Assembly: GCA_017990865.1 (NCBI GenBank)
Contig: JAGNNB010000223.1
Coordinates: 1 to 5,613, forward strand
DNA length: 5,613 bases
Origin: Lysobacteraceae bacterium
Lineage (GTDB): Bacteria; Pseudomonadota; Gammaproteobacteria; Xanthomonadales; Xanthomonadaceae
Reading direction: 5' to 3'
Shown: positions 1 through 5,613 of the stretch, one piece after another
Layout: each line of letters begins with the position of its first letter
Numbering within the stretch: position 1 is the stretch's first letter
The notes under the pieces: generated by a model
What the model was told of the DNA's origin: nothing
Database searches by the model: none
The model's input: the letters and a program-made list of their open reading frames with translations, nothing else
Translations under genes and position numbers: made by a program

Positions 1-264
1 ATCGTGATCCGGCCGACCGCTGCGCGAAATGATCACGCACTTGCTGGTGCTCGACGTCGCGCCGCCCATGCCGTCGGTGTGCTTGGCGTACGGATCCGGA
101 CTGCCGATCACCCGCATCAACAGCGCATCGCGCACCGTCCCGGGACCGCGCGCCGCTTCCGGCAAATCGTCCAGCCGGAAGAACACGCCCTTCGACGTAC
201 CGCCGCGCATGTAGGTGGCAGGGATTTTCAATTGAGGCGCGTGGCGAGGGGGGCTGTAGCTCAT
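1..264 (-). CDS. prpF: PrpF, 2-methylaconitate cis-trans isomerase (5' part, runs off the left edge)
   Basis: The frame is open from an ATG at 264 to the left edge, giving the first 88 residues. They contain IPATYMRGGTSKGVFF (residues 14-29), RVIGSPDPYAKHTDGMGG (51-68) and ATSSTSK (69-75), which I recognise as the N-terminal signature of PrpF (about 390-400 aa when complete). PrpF works with AcnD in the cytosolic methylcitrate cycle for propionate breakdown, isomerising the 2-methylaconitate made by AcnD to the cis form. Lys75 in TSSTSK probably corresponds to the lysine proposed as catalytic in characterised PrpF proteins. The start is chosen because the first 13 residues match the usual short lead before the IPATYMRGG block; a purine-rich stretch (AAGAGAAAG) lies just upstream, but no strong Shine-Dalgarno is present. 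The gene upstream is divergent, so prpF is first in its transcript and acnD is not immediately 5' of it. A related DUF453 isomerase is the alternative, but the sequence is very PrpF-like. Confidence 0.9.
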   Translation of the reverse strand, partial: MSYSPPRHAPQLKIPATYMRGGTSKGVFFRLDDLPEAARGPGTVRDALLMRVIGSPDPYAKHTDGMGGATSSTSKCVIISRSGRPDHD

Positions 265-344
265 GTTCGTCTTTCTCTTGCCTTGCGTGATGGTGGCGGA
301 GGTGCGTTTCGCGCGTTACCGATAGTATGGCTCCGCGGCGTTCG

Positions 345-364
345 CTGGATACGGGGGGATCCAG
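345..364. repeat. Short inverted repeat CTGGAT-8 nt-ATCCAG
   Basis: Six-base arms at 345-350 and 359-364 flank a G-rich 8-nt spacer. The repeat lies between the prpF and phospholipase starts, so it could be a weak operator-like site. Arms this short are common by chance, and no T-run follows, so it is not a terminator. Confidence 0.25.
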
Positions 365-453
365 GGTTCACGACCCGTTTGTGTTCGCCCCGCATGTCGC
401 CGATTCCGCAGTTCGGCCAGCGTCATCATCGCCCTCGGGGCAAACCACTCAAC

Positions 454-458
454 AAGGA
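454..458 (+). promoter_or_regulatory. Shine-Dalgarno (AAGGA) fixing the phospholipase start
   Basis: AAGGA ends 7 nt before the ATG at 466, which is near-ideal spacing. It supports starting at 466 rather than at the upstream in-frame ATG at 394, which has no comparable site. Confidence 0.7.
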
Positions 459-465
459 TGAAGTC

Positions 466-1800
466 ATGGAACGTGAACGCACCGCGCAGGAAGCTGCGCA
501 CACGGAAATTTTAGTCGAAATCAGAACCCGGGACGATCGGCCCGTCGGCCTCGCGAAACACGACGATGGGCATGTCGCGCTCAGCGTCGATGCGGCGAGC
601 GCCCAGCCGTTTCGCTTGATGATGATGAATCCGGACCTGTTCGCGTTGCGAACGCCGGATTCGCTGGAATGGCTGTCGGTCGAGGACGATGCGCGCCTGT
701 CGCTGAAAACCGGCGAGATCGGCCCGCAGCAAACGTTCCAACTCACTCGCGGCGACGACACGGACACGCATTTCGGTTTCCGCTTCGTCGCGGGCGATGC
801 GTTTATCGGCACTGACAGCGATTCCGCATCGACGTTCTCGGCGACCGCATCCGGTCTGGATGCGGCGGAGCGTTTTACATTCGTGCCGGTGCTCGCAGAC
901 GCCGCCGAGGCCCCCGACGGGCATCTTGCCTGCTGTTGCGGCCCGTCCTACGGGCATTCGCATTCGCACGACCATTCGGCGACGCATACCGAAGACAACG
1001 TCGGCGCGCTGTGGAACGAGTACACGCACTTCCGCATCGTCGAAATGGCCGTTCACTACCTGCGTCACATGGAAAATCCCACACGGGAAGCGCTCTTCAT
1101 CTCGGAGATGTGGGATCGCGGGTCGGTGAAGATCGCCGAAGGCCTCAAGGGCGCGGACGAGTGGGACGACTGGAAACCGACGCATCCGATCTGGGCGATG
1201 TTCTACTACCACTTTTACAACCCGGACACCGGCACCAGTTTTCCTTGGCCCAGTTGGTTGTACCCGAACAACGCGGTGTCCAAGGGCACCGAGACCTTCG
1301 ACAGCAGCGTTCGCATGTATCGCGAAGGCACGCATCGCCACGCCGAAGCCTTCGTGCATCTGGGACTCACGCTGCACTATCTGACAGATCTGTGCCAGCC
1401 CATGCACGCCGCCAATTTCATCAACAATCCTCTGTTCGGCGATTGGCGCCACAGCGGCTACGAGACCTACGCCGAAGACTTCGTGAAGAACCGCAATTTC
1501 TTCCAGCAACCGGGCGGTTATCCGCCGATCCGACGCGATGAGATCGAAGACATCAGCCCCAGCCCGGCCGGTTGGCTGATCGGCGTCGCCACGCAATCGC
1601 TCAACACCTGGAAAGAAGTGCTGAAACCCGTGAACGACAAGAAGGTCAGGATCATTCCCGGACCGAATGGCCCAGTCGTCATTTACGACAACAAGTGGAC
1701 CGCTGCGGAAGCGGATCCGGCGCTGATGCGCTCGCTCTGGTTGGCCCCGCGAAACACCGCGCGTTACCTGTGCATGTGGGCGAATCGCGTGCTGGCGTAA
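466..1800 (+). CDS. Zinc-dependent phospholipase C-like enzyme with N-terminal accessory domain
   Basis: This 444-residue protein would hydrolyse a phosphodiester, probably the phospholipid headgroup bond, with a trinuclear zinc site. The C-terminal part (about 183-444) matches the phospholipase C/P1 nuclease fold. HFYNPDTG (249-256) and LHYLTDLCQPMHAANF (303-318) align with the B. cereus enzyme blocks HFYDPDNG and LHYLGDVNQPMHAANF. Predicted metal ligands are W183 (backbone amine), H188, D231 (tentative), H249, H304, D308, H314, H329 and E333; the H-x3-D-x5-H and H-x3-E spacings are exact. The W-H gap of five resembles P1 nuclease more than B. cereus PLC. Residues about 35-142 form a separate domain with repeating beta-type motifs (QQTFQL, ERFTFV), suggesting a beta-trefoil-like fold, though this is uncertain. 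A linker with CCC (156-158) and HSHSHDH (164-170) follows. I see no Sec signal peptide or membrane segment, so export is unclear. The start at 466 is set by a good Shine-Dalgarno. Substrate could also be a nucleic acid, but the PLC blocks favour a lipid. Confidence 0.88.
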   Translation: MERERTAQEAAHTEILVEIRTRDDRPVGLAKHDDGHVALSVDAASAQPFRLMMMNPDLFALRTPDSLEWLSVEDDARLSLKTGEIGPQQTFQLTRGDDTDTHFGFRFVAGDAFIGTDSDSASTFSATASGLDAAERFTFVPVLADAAEAPDGHLACCCGPSYGHSHSHDHSATHTEDNVGALWNEYTHFRIVEMAVHYLRHMENPTREALFISEMWDRGSVKIAEGLKGADEWDDWKPTHPIWAMFYYHFYNPDTGTSFPWPSWLYPNNAVSKGTETFDSSVRMYREGTHRHAEAFVHLGLTLHYLTDLCQPMHAANFINNPLFGDWRHSGYETYAEDFVKNRNFFQQPGGYPPIRRDEIEDISPSPAGWLIGVATQSLNTWKEVLKPVNDKKVRIIPGPNGPVVIYDNKWTAAEADPALMRSLWLAPRNTARYLCMWANRVLA

Positions 1801-1869
1801 TCGGGATGTTCCAGCGAAATCTCGGTCCAGCCGCGATCGGGCGCGATCCGGTGCGAGCGAGAAGCCGCA

Positions 1870-1904
1870 GCGCCCTGGACGAGCGAAATACTCGTCCAGG
1901 GCGC
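1870..1904. terminator. Perfect 14-bp hairpin, likely bidirectional terminator
   Basis: Arms GCGCCCTGGACGAG (1870-1883) and CTCGTCCAGGGCGC (1891-1904) pair perfectly around the 7-nt loop CGAAATA. The hairpin lies 70 bases past the phospholipase stop and between two convergent transcription units, where a shared terminator is expected. Neither side has a T-run, so a classical intrinsic terminator is not proven; it may instead protect 3' ends or assist Rho. Confidence 0.6.
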
Positions 1905-1934
1905 GACATCAATGGACATCGAATCGATAGACAG

Positions 1935-2030
1935 CTCGCCTAAAGGATTATTCTGCGGCAGCGGATCCACCGGCTTGACCGGCTATTTCAGGCGTTTGAG
2001 CAGTTTGGCGGTGCAGCGCAGGACGGTCAT
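1935..2030 (-). pseudogene. Remnant of a DUF6933-like gene, interrupted by an amber codon
   Basis: From an ATG at 2030 the minus strand reads MTVLRCTAKLLKRLK, then a TAG at 1985-1983, then continues in the same frame with PVKPVDPLPQNNPLGE. The first 15 residues match, from memory, the N-terminus of small proteins of unknown function in the DUF6933 family. There the conserved VLRCTxKLLKRLK is followed by a Pro-rich linker and then an LG-(D/E)-W motif. The text after the stop has the expected linker and LGE, so a CAG-to-TAG change is the simplest explanation. After LGE the expected WYA-type core is not recognisable, so the rest of the gene (normally about 150-180 aa) is missing or scrambled. 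The ATG begins 5 nt after the res stop, on the same strand, with no clear Shine-Dalgarno. The alternative is a genuine 15-residue leader-like ORF or coincidence. Confidence 0.5.
1969..1986. repeat. 9-bp tandem duplication (ACCGGCTTG / ACCGGCTAT)
   Basis: Two adjacent 9-base units, 1969-1977 and 1978-1986, share ACCGGCT. On the minus strand they encode the end of the K-stop-PVKPV stretch of the DUF6933-like remnant, with the amber TAG in one unit where the other has AAG. Confidence 0.4.
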
Positions 2031-2035
2031 GGGCG

Positions 2036-4672
2036 TTATCGCTCAAGTGCCGCACGAATCATCGTCCAATCCTTCTGCTTCGGCATGACGAACGCGTATC
2101 GATCGCCGGCGCGACGCGCCCACAGCTCGCCGATCCTGCGTTTTTCGGCCTGCTCGGGCTGATCGTAGCGGTCGGCGCCCTTGTATTCGACGACCAGGAT
2201 CCGGCCATCGATCATTCGAACCAGAAAATCGGGGTAGAAGCGATACCGCGATGTCGGCAGCGAGAAGGCACCGGGCTTGCGCTCGACGTTCCGCACCCAG
2301 TCCTTCACGCCCTCCAACGTGTTGGCGATGAAGTTGGCGCACTCGAATTCTTCGCCCTGCGCTTTGAGGTTGCCGATCTGCGGGAAGAAATGCTTGGGCA
2401 GCGTGACGAAGCCGTTGTACTGCCAGTCCCACGCATAGCGACCAGAGGCGAACACGCACTGCAGGCGATCCGTGGCGGTCAGTCGATCTTCGTGATCCAG
2501 CAATGCGAGGAAACGCTGACGATGGCCCGCGGCGCGCGCTCCGGCGAGGCGATCCGCCAACGCGTCGCCGAGGCGCGATCGGCGATACGCCAACTCCGCG
2601 ACGGAGACGCCCTGCTCTTCGTGCAGAAAGCGCAAGGCCGCCGAAAGCCATGCGGCGAGTTCCTCCGGGTCCAGGTCGGGGGCGGCGAGGCGGCGCTCAA
2701 GGGACCACTGTAGATCGTCCAGACCGACGGCTTCGCGAACGCCGAACAAACCGATCTGCACATCGAGGCGCTCCAGCGGATCGAGCCGAAGCGTCCCGGC
2801 GTCGCCCAAACTCAGCCGCGCACGTTGCAAGGTTTCGACCGCGCGGGGGAATGCGACGCCATCCAACGTCGAATCGACGTCACCCAGGGCCACGGTGCCT
2901 TCCAGCGGAGGCGCACTGCCGAGATCGCAAAGCCAATCGCCCTGCTGCCAAGCGAGCAACGGCAGCGCGAAGGTCTCGCCGCGTTCGGCAGGCGTGACCT
3001 GAGCAGGCATGTCCGGGGCGGCGTGCCGCACGAAAGCCTGTTCGATCGCCGCAACGGTCTCGGCGGTGGGCATCACGCTCTTCAACGCCTGCTGGTCGCG
3101 CGCCGTCCATTCGCCGCGGATCGTCAAACTGCCGGTTTCGGGCGAGATGTCGATCTTCGCGTCGATGCGCTTTCGAACCGCATCGGGGAGCGACGAAAAA
3201 TCGGGTACGACGACGCGCTCGTCCTCGATCGGCAACGGCACCGTCACGCTGGATTGTCGACGGAACAGATCCTCCGTCGGGCCGTCCAGCGCGCGGGCCG
3301 AGATCAAAGCGTTCGCATCCTGCCGTTCGAAGCCGGCGTGTACCAGGCCGTCCCGTAGTGTGGCCGCCACCTGCGCCAAATTTTCCGACACCGCGAACGC
3401 GTAAGCCTGATTCAGCGATTCGCGGGTTTTCCGCGTCACCTGCGGCATGCGCAACACGCGGCCGAGAATCTGCTCCAGCGCCATCTGGGTGCTGCTGCCG
3501 CGAAAGCTCAACAGCACATAGGCAGCCGGCCAGTCCCAACCCTCGCGCAGCTTGTCGGCGGTGATGACGAAACGCAGAACAGCAGGATCGGCGACGCTCA
3601 ATTCGTCGATGCCACTGGCCGAACGCGCGATTTGCGCAGGCGGAACACCGAAATCGTCGATGAGCGCCGCACGCACGCGATCCACCGTCATCGCGTCCGG
3701 ATTGTCCTGCTGCTGGCGCTCGGCCTGCAGCAACATGATCGGCCGCAGCAGCTCGCCCGTGGCGATGCGCTCGGCATCGGCATCGGCCTGCAGCGCGTCC
3801 AATTTGGCGATGGCCTCGCGCAACGCGATGCGCCAGTCGGGATGGACCGCCATCTCCACGGGCAGCTTGATCATGTCCTCCGACTGCAAGGTCGATGCCG
3901 AGATGGACACCAACACATTCGAGGGCTGATGCAGGCGGTCCGGCGTGGCGGTCATTTCCAGCACGGCGCAGGGCTTCAGGCGCGCAAGCGTATCGAAGGC
4001 TAGGGCCGTGCCCTGGTTGTGCGCCTCATCCACCACGATGAAAGGCCGACGCAAGGCCAAGGCCTCCACCAGCGACCAGCCGCTACCCTCGATGCCGTTG
4101 CGGTCGATGCCACGGAAGTGATCCATCAATGCGCCGTTGGGCCGGTACACCGCCAACTGCTCGGTGTCCGCGCGTTTGAAGGCCTGCATGGTGGCGACGA
4201 TGATCGTGTCGTGGCTGTCCAGCACCGAGGGCGGCACCGACAACGCCTCGTCGATGTCGAGCACCGCGACCTCGCCCAGCAGCGCGCGCAGTTCGTCGTG
4301 CAGCAGCGCGCCCGGTGTGCGCAGGGCTTTGATCGTCTGAGCGCGGATCGGGTCGGAGGGCACCAGCCACACCGTCAGACCATGTTCGATTGGCCGCAGC
4401 GCGCGCTTGATGCGGCCGATGGCGTGCCCGCCGATCAGGGTTTTGCCGCCGCCGGTAGGCACGCGCAGGCAGACCACGGGCACATCGTCTTCGGCCAGGG
4501 CAGCGGGCGCGTGATAAGGAATACGGAAGCCGAAGGTGGCCGCGGTGCAGGCTTCGAACGCCCGTCGGCTCGCGTCGTTGTGTGCCGACGGCGCTTCGGC
4601 TTCCGAACGCCAAGCGCGCAGGAAGGTCTCGAAGCGGTCCAGCACCTGGATCTGGTAGTCCTTCAGCATCAT
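2036..4672 (-). CDS. res: Type III-style restriction enzyme Res subunit (SF2 helicase plus nuclease)
   Basis: This 878-residue protein is an ATP-dependent DNA translocase fused to an endonuclease; with Mod it would cut unmodified foreign DNA. Superfamily 2 helicase motifs appear in order: Walker A PTGGGKT (72-78), DEAH (215-218), TAT (241-243), motif V region VITADKLREGWDWP (369-382) and motif VI QILGRVLR (401-408). The C-terminus carries a PD-(D/E)xK nuclease site, with P814-D815 in FYPDFLVRM and E829-x-K831 in VVEYKG. All key residues are present, so the enzyme looks intact. It is somewhat shorter than EcoP15I Res (about 970 aa). Two tandem ATGs start the frame; the first (4672) is preferred because AAGGAG lies 8 nt upstream and it forms an ATGA overlap with the preceding ORF. 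It is the last intact gene of a mod-small ORF-res operon and should be translationally coupled. A helicase-nuclease of another defence system is possible, but the neighbouring Mod argues for type III restriction-modification. Confidence 0.9.
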   Translation of the reverse strand: MMLKDYQIQVLDRFETFLRAWRSEAEAPSAHNDASRRAFEACTAATFGFRIPYHAPAALAEDDVPVVCLRVPTGGGKTLIGGHAIGRIKRALRPIEHGLTVWLVPSDPIRAQTIKALRTPGALLHDELRALLGEVAVLDIDEALSVPPSVLDSHDTIIVATMQAFKRADTEQLAVYRPNGALMDHFRGIDRNGIEGSGWSLVEALALRRPFIVVDEAHNQGTALAFDTLARLKPCAVLEMTATPDRLHQPSNVLVSISASTLQSEDMIKLPVEMAVHPDWRIALREAIAKLDALQADADAERIATGELLRPIMLLQAERQQQDNPDAMTVDRVRAALIDDFGVPPAQIARSASGIDELSVADPAVLRFVITADKLREGWDWPAAYVLLSFRGSSTQMALEQILGRVLRMPQVTRKTRESLNQAYAFAVSENLAQVAATLRDGLVHAGFERQDANALISARALDGPTEDLFRRQSSVTVPLPIEDERVVVPDFSSLPDAVRKRIDAKIDISPETGSLTIRGEWTARDQQALKSVMPTAETVAAIEQAFVRHAAPDMPAQVTPAERGETFALPLLAWQQGDWLCDLGSAPPLEGTVALGDVDSTLDGVAFPRAVETLQRARLSLGDAGTLRLDPLERLDVQIGLFGVREAVGLDDLQWSLERRLAAPDLDPEELAAWLSAALRFLHEEQGVSVAELAYRRSRLGDALADRLAGARAAGHRQRFLALLDHEDRLTATDRLQCVFASGRYAWDWQYNGFVTLPKHFFPQIGNLKAQGEEFECANFIANTLEGVKDWVRNVERKPGAFSLPTSRYRFYPDFLVRMIDGRILVVEYKGADRYDQPEQAEKRRIGELWARRAGDRYAFVMPKQKDWTMIRAALER

Positions 4673-4857
4673 CCGTTCGTCTCCTTGGCGAGCGCCTCAC
4701 GCTCACCCTCGATGTGAACTGTCCGGAATTTCCGGACAGTTCGTTCAGGTTCGCGTTCGCACGACTCGAACACGACCGCCGACTGCGCGTCGATCGTAAG
4801 AACGGATACGCCGTACGACGTGGCGATCGACGACGGCAGTGCAGCTTCGTCATTCAT
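4669..4857 (-). CDS. 62-codon ORF between mod and res, probable truncated RhuM-family protein
   Basis: The ATG at 4857 overlaps the mod stop (ATGA), and the TGA at 4671-4669 overlaps the res ATG (ATGA), so this frame bridges both genes exactly. It has no Shine-Dalgarno of its own and probably relies on reinitiation after mod. Residues YGVSVLTID (15-23) and, more clearly, FESCEREPERTVRKFRTV (30-47) plus HIEGERE (48-54) resemble, from memory, the N-terminal region of RhuM-family proteins. In that region a DNA-binding-like segment leads to E(L)EPE-ATVRKFRTV-x-EG-x-RE. RhuM proteins are about 300-350 aa and are often found inside restriction-modification operons. Here the usual WLTQ-type segment and everything after EGERE are missing, and the last residues (AKETNG) coincide with the res ribosome binding site. 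This suggests an in-frame deletion remnant kept for coupling, or a small functional cistron. No catalytic or binding residues can be assigned. Confidence 0.6.
   Translation of the reverse strand: MNDEAALPSSIATSYGVSVLTIDAQSAVVFESCEREPERTVRKFRTVHIEGEREALAKETNG
4681..4686 (-). promoter_or_regulatory. Strong Shine-Dalgarno (AAGGAG) for res
   Basis: AAGGAG sits 8 nt before the res ATG at 4672, inside the last codons of the 62-codon ORF (its Lys-Glu). Independent initiation on res is therefore possible in addition to coupling. Confidence 0.75.
4716..4742. repeat. Perfect 27-nt palindrome inside the mod-res junction ORF
   Basis: GAACTGTCCGGAA (4716-4728) and TTCCGGACAGTTC (4730-4742) are exact reverse complements around the single central base T4729. 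In the operon mRNA this could fold into a strong hairpin whose 3' side ends 29 nt before the res AAGGAG. It could alternatively be a binding site for a dimeric DNA-binding protein. It encodes the quasi-repetitive peptide RTVRKFRTV. Confidence 0.8.
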
Positions 4858-5613
4858 GGCGCCACACGCAGGTGATAAGGCAACTGCTTGAACACGATGC
4901 CCAGCGCGCGCAGGCGCTCCGCGCCGATGGCGCAACGCGCGCCGTAGATCACGCGCGGGCCGTCGTGCGCGGGCAGGTGTTCCAGCAGCGGCGTGGTCAG
5001 CACGTTGCCGCCGTCGATGCTGCGGTCTTTCAGGATGCCGTTGTACAGCAGGTACACCGCGCGGCCTTCGTGTACGCCGAGCATCGGGCTGGCGATGTCG
5101 GCGGCCTTGCGGCTGGCGCGGGCGACAGGCAGGCCCATGCCGGTTTCGATGAACCAGACGAAGCGGGCGAGTTCGGCAAAGCGAACTTCGTTGTTGATGT
5201 GGCCGCGCGCGTCGAACAGCGGTTTGCCGAGCGTGCAGAACTGGAAGCCGCCGCCGAGGCCGGGCACCGCCTCGCCCTTGGCATTGGTGTAGCCCTGCGC
5301 GACGCGCCTCACGCGCTCGGCGGTCACGTTGCGGGCGATGCCTTCGTCCATTTCGACCAGGATGAAGCGACGATGGCCGCCGTCTTCGGCATTCTGTTTC
5401 AGCACGGCGTGGGCGGTGGTGCCGGAGCCGGCAAAGCTGTCGAGGACCAGCGAATCTTTGTCGCTCGCGATTTGAAGAATGCGCTGGATAAGCCGAGCCG
5501 GCTTGGGGGTGATGAAAACGTCGTCAGAGGTTTCAAAACTGACCAGTTCGAGTAGTTCTTTCTTCGCTTCCTGCGTATGACCAACATCCTTGTAAAACCA
5601 CATTGTCTGAGGC
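4854..5613 (-). CDS. mod: Type III-style DNA methyltransferase Mod (C-terminal part, runs off the right edge)
   Basis: The frame is open from the right edge to a TGA at 4856-4854, giving about 252 C-terminal residues. Mod transfers a methyl group from S-adenosylmethionine to adenine or cytosine amino groups in the recognition site and also specifies the target for Res. Counting from the Met codon at 5603, TPKP-x-RLI-x-RIL (32-43) and the SAM-binding motif I VLDSFAGSGTT (53-63) are clear, followed by RFILVEMDE (79-87). Motif I near the C-terminus implies that the DPPY motif and target recognition domain lie further 5', outside the window, as in beta-class Mod enzymes (about 600-650 aa). The internal Met at 5603 is not the start. 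The last residues overlap the next ORF by ATGA. The exact target base and recognition sequence cannot be read from this part. A stand-alone amino-methyltransferase is unlikely given the adjacent res. Confidence 0.9.
   Translation of the reverse strand, partial: PQTMWFYKDVGHTQEAKKELLELVSFETSDDVFITPKPARLIQRILQIASDKDSLVLDSFAGSGTTAHAVLKQNAEDGGHRRFILVEMDEGIARNVTAERVRRVAQGYTNAKGEAVPGLGGGFQFCTLGKPLFDARGHINNEVRFAELARFVWFIETGMGLPVARASRKAADIASPMLGVHEGRAVYLLYNGILKDRSIDGGNVLTTPLLEHLPAHDGPRVIYGARCAIGAERLRALGIVFKQLPYHLRVAP

Larger units (their letters stand above)
265..465. other. Divergent intergenic region between prpF and the phospholipase gene
   Basis: About 200 bases separate the two divergently transcribed genes, so promoters for both must lie here. 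I cannot pick a convincing -35/-10 pair on either strand; GATAGTAT near 320-329 is only a weak -10-like match. There is a small inverted repeat at 345-364, and the phospholipase Shine-Dalgarno is at its right end. The plus-strand frame is open across the whole region, but only as an upstream extension of the phospholipase frame antisense to prpF, so I do not treat it as coding. Confidence 0.5.

Noticed and set aside
315..335. Possible -10 element (GATAGTAT / ATACTATC) between the divergent genes
   Set aside because: No matching -35 at suitable spacing could be found on either strand.
4..465. In-frame upstream extension of the phospholipase frame, including an ATG at 394
   Set aside because: It runs antisense to the well-supported prpF start, reads as Arg/Ala/His-rich low-complexity text, and has no ribosome binding site; the ATG at 466 has a good one.
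511..1596. 361-codon open frame on the minus strand opposite the phospholipase
   Set aside because: It is antisense to a gene with clear catalytic motifs. Its composition is typical of a GC-rich shadow frame and no family is recognisable.
1764..1970. 68-codon minus-strand frame starting at a GTG in the convergent region
   Set aside because: Its start is only the continuation of the amber-interrupted DUF6933-like frame. It reads through the 14-bp hairpin and into the phospholipase 3' end, with no conserved motif.
4019..4717. 232-codon plus-strand frame opposite the res N-terminus
   Set aside because: Antisense shadow of the helicase domain with His/Gln/Arg-rich text and no family match.
4083..4853. 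256-codon minus-strand frame covering the res start
   Set aside because: Arg/Ser-rich out-of-frame reading of res and the small junction ORF; no recognisable domain.
4839..5555. 238-codon plus-strand frame opposite mod
   Set aside because: Antisense shadow of the methyltransferase, whose motif I is unmistakable on the other strand.

Overview
This GC-rich window looks like a chromosomal segment of a gammaproteobacterium, most plausibly a relative of Lysobacter, Luteimonas or Stenotrophomonas. That assignment rests on base composition, on the style of the prpF N-terminus and on the short MTVLRCTAKLLKRLK reading frame; it is an inference from memory, not a search. I see no tRNA, rRNA, insertion sequence or CRISPR array.

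The left part holds two divergent genes. The 5' end of prpF (2-methylaconitate isomerase of the methylcitrate cycle) runs off the left edge on the minus strand from 264. After an intergenic stretch of about 200 bases, a plus-strand gene (466-1800) encodes a zinc-dependent phospholipase C-like enzyme. It carries an unusual N-terminal extension of about 180 residues and a Cys/His-rich linker.

A convergent intergenic region (1801-2035) follows. It contains a perfect 14-bp-stem hairpin, probably a terminator, and what looks like the decayed start of a DUF6933-family gene interrupted by an in-frame amber codon.

The right part is a minus-strand restriction-modification operon of type III style. 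Read in the direction of transcription it is: the C-terminal part of the Mod DNA methyltransferase (running off the right edge), a 62-codon ORF, and the complete 878-residue Res helicase-nuclease. Both junctions are ATGA overlaps, so the three frames should be translationally coupled. The 62-codon ORF resembles a severely shortened RhuM-family protein. It carries a perfect 27-nt palindrome shortly upstream of the strong res ribosome binding site. This junction is the most interesting structure in the window: it is either the scar of a lost rhuM gene that kept the translational relay intact, or a small regulatory cistron controlling Res production.
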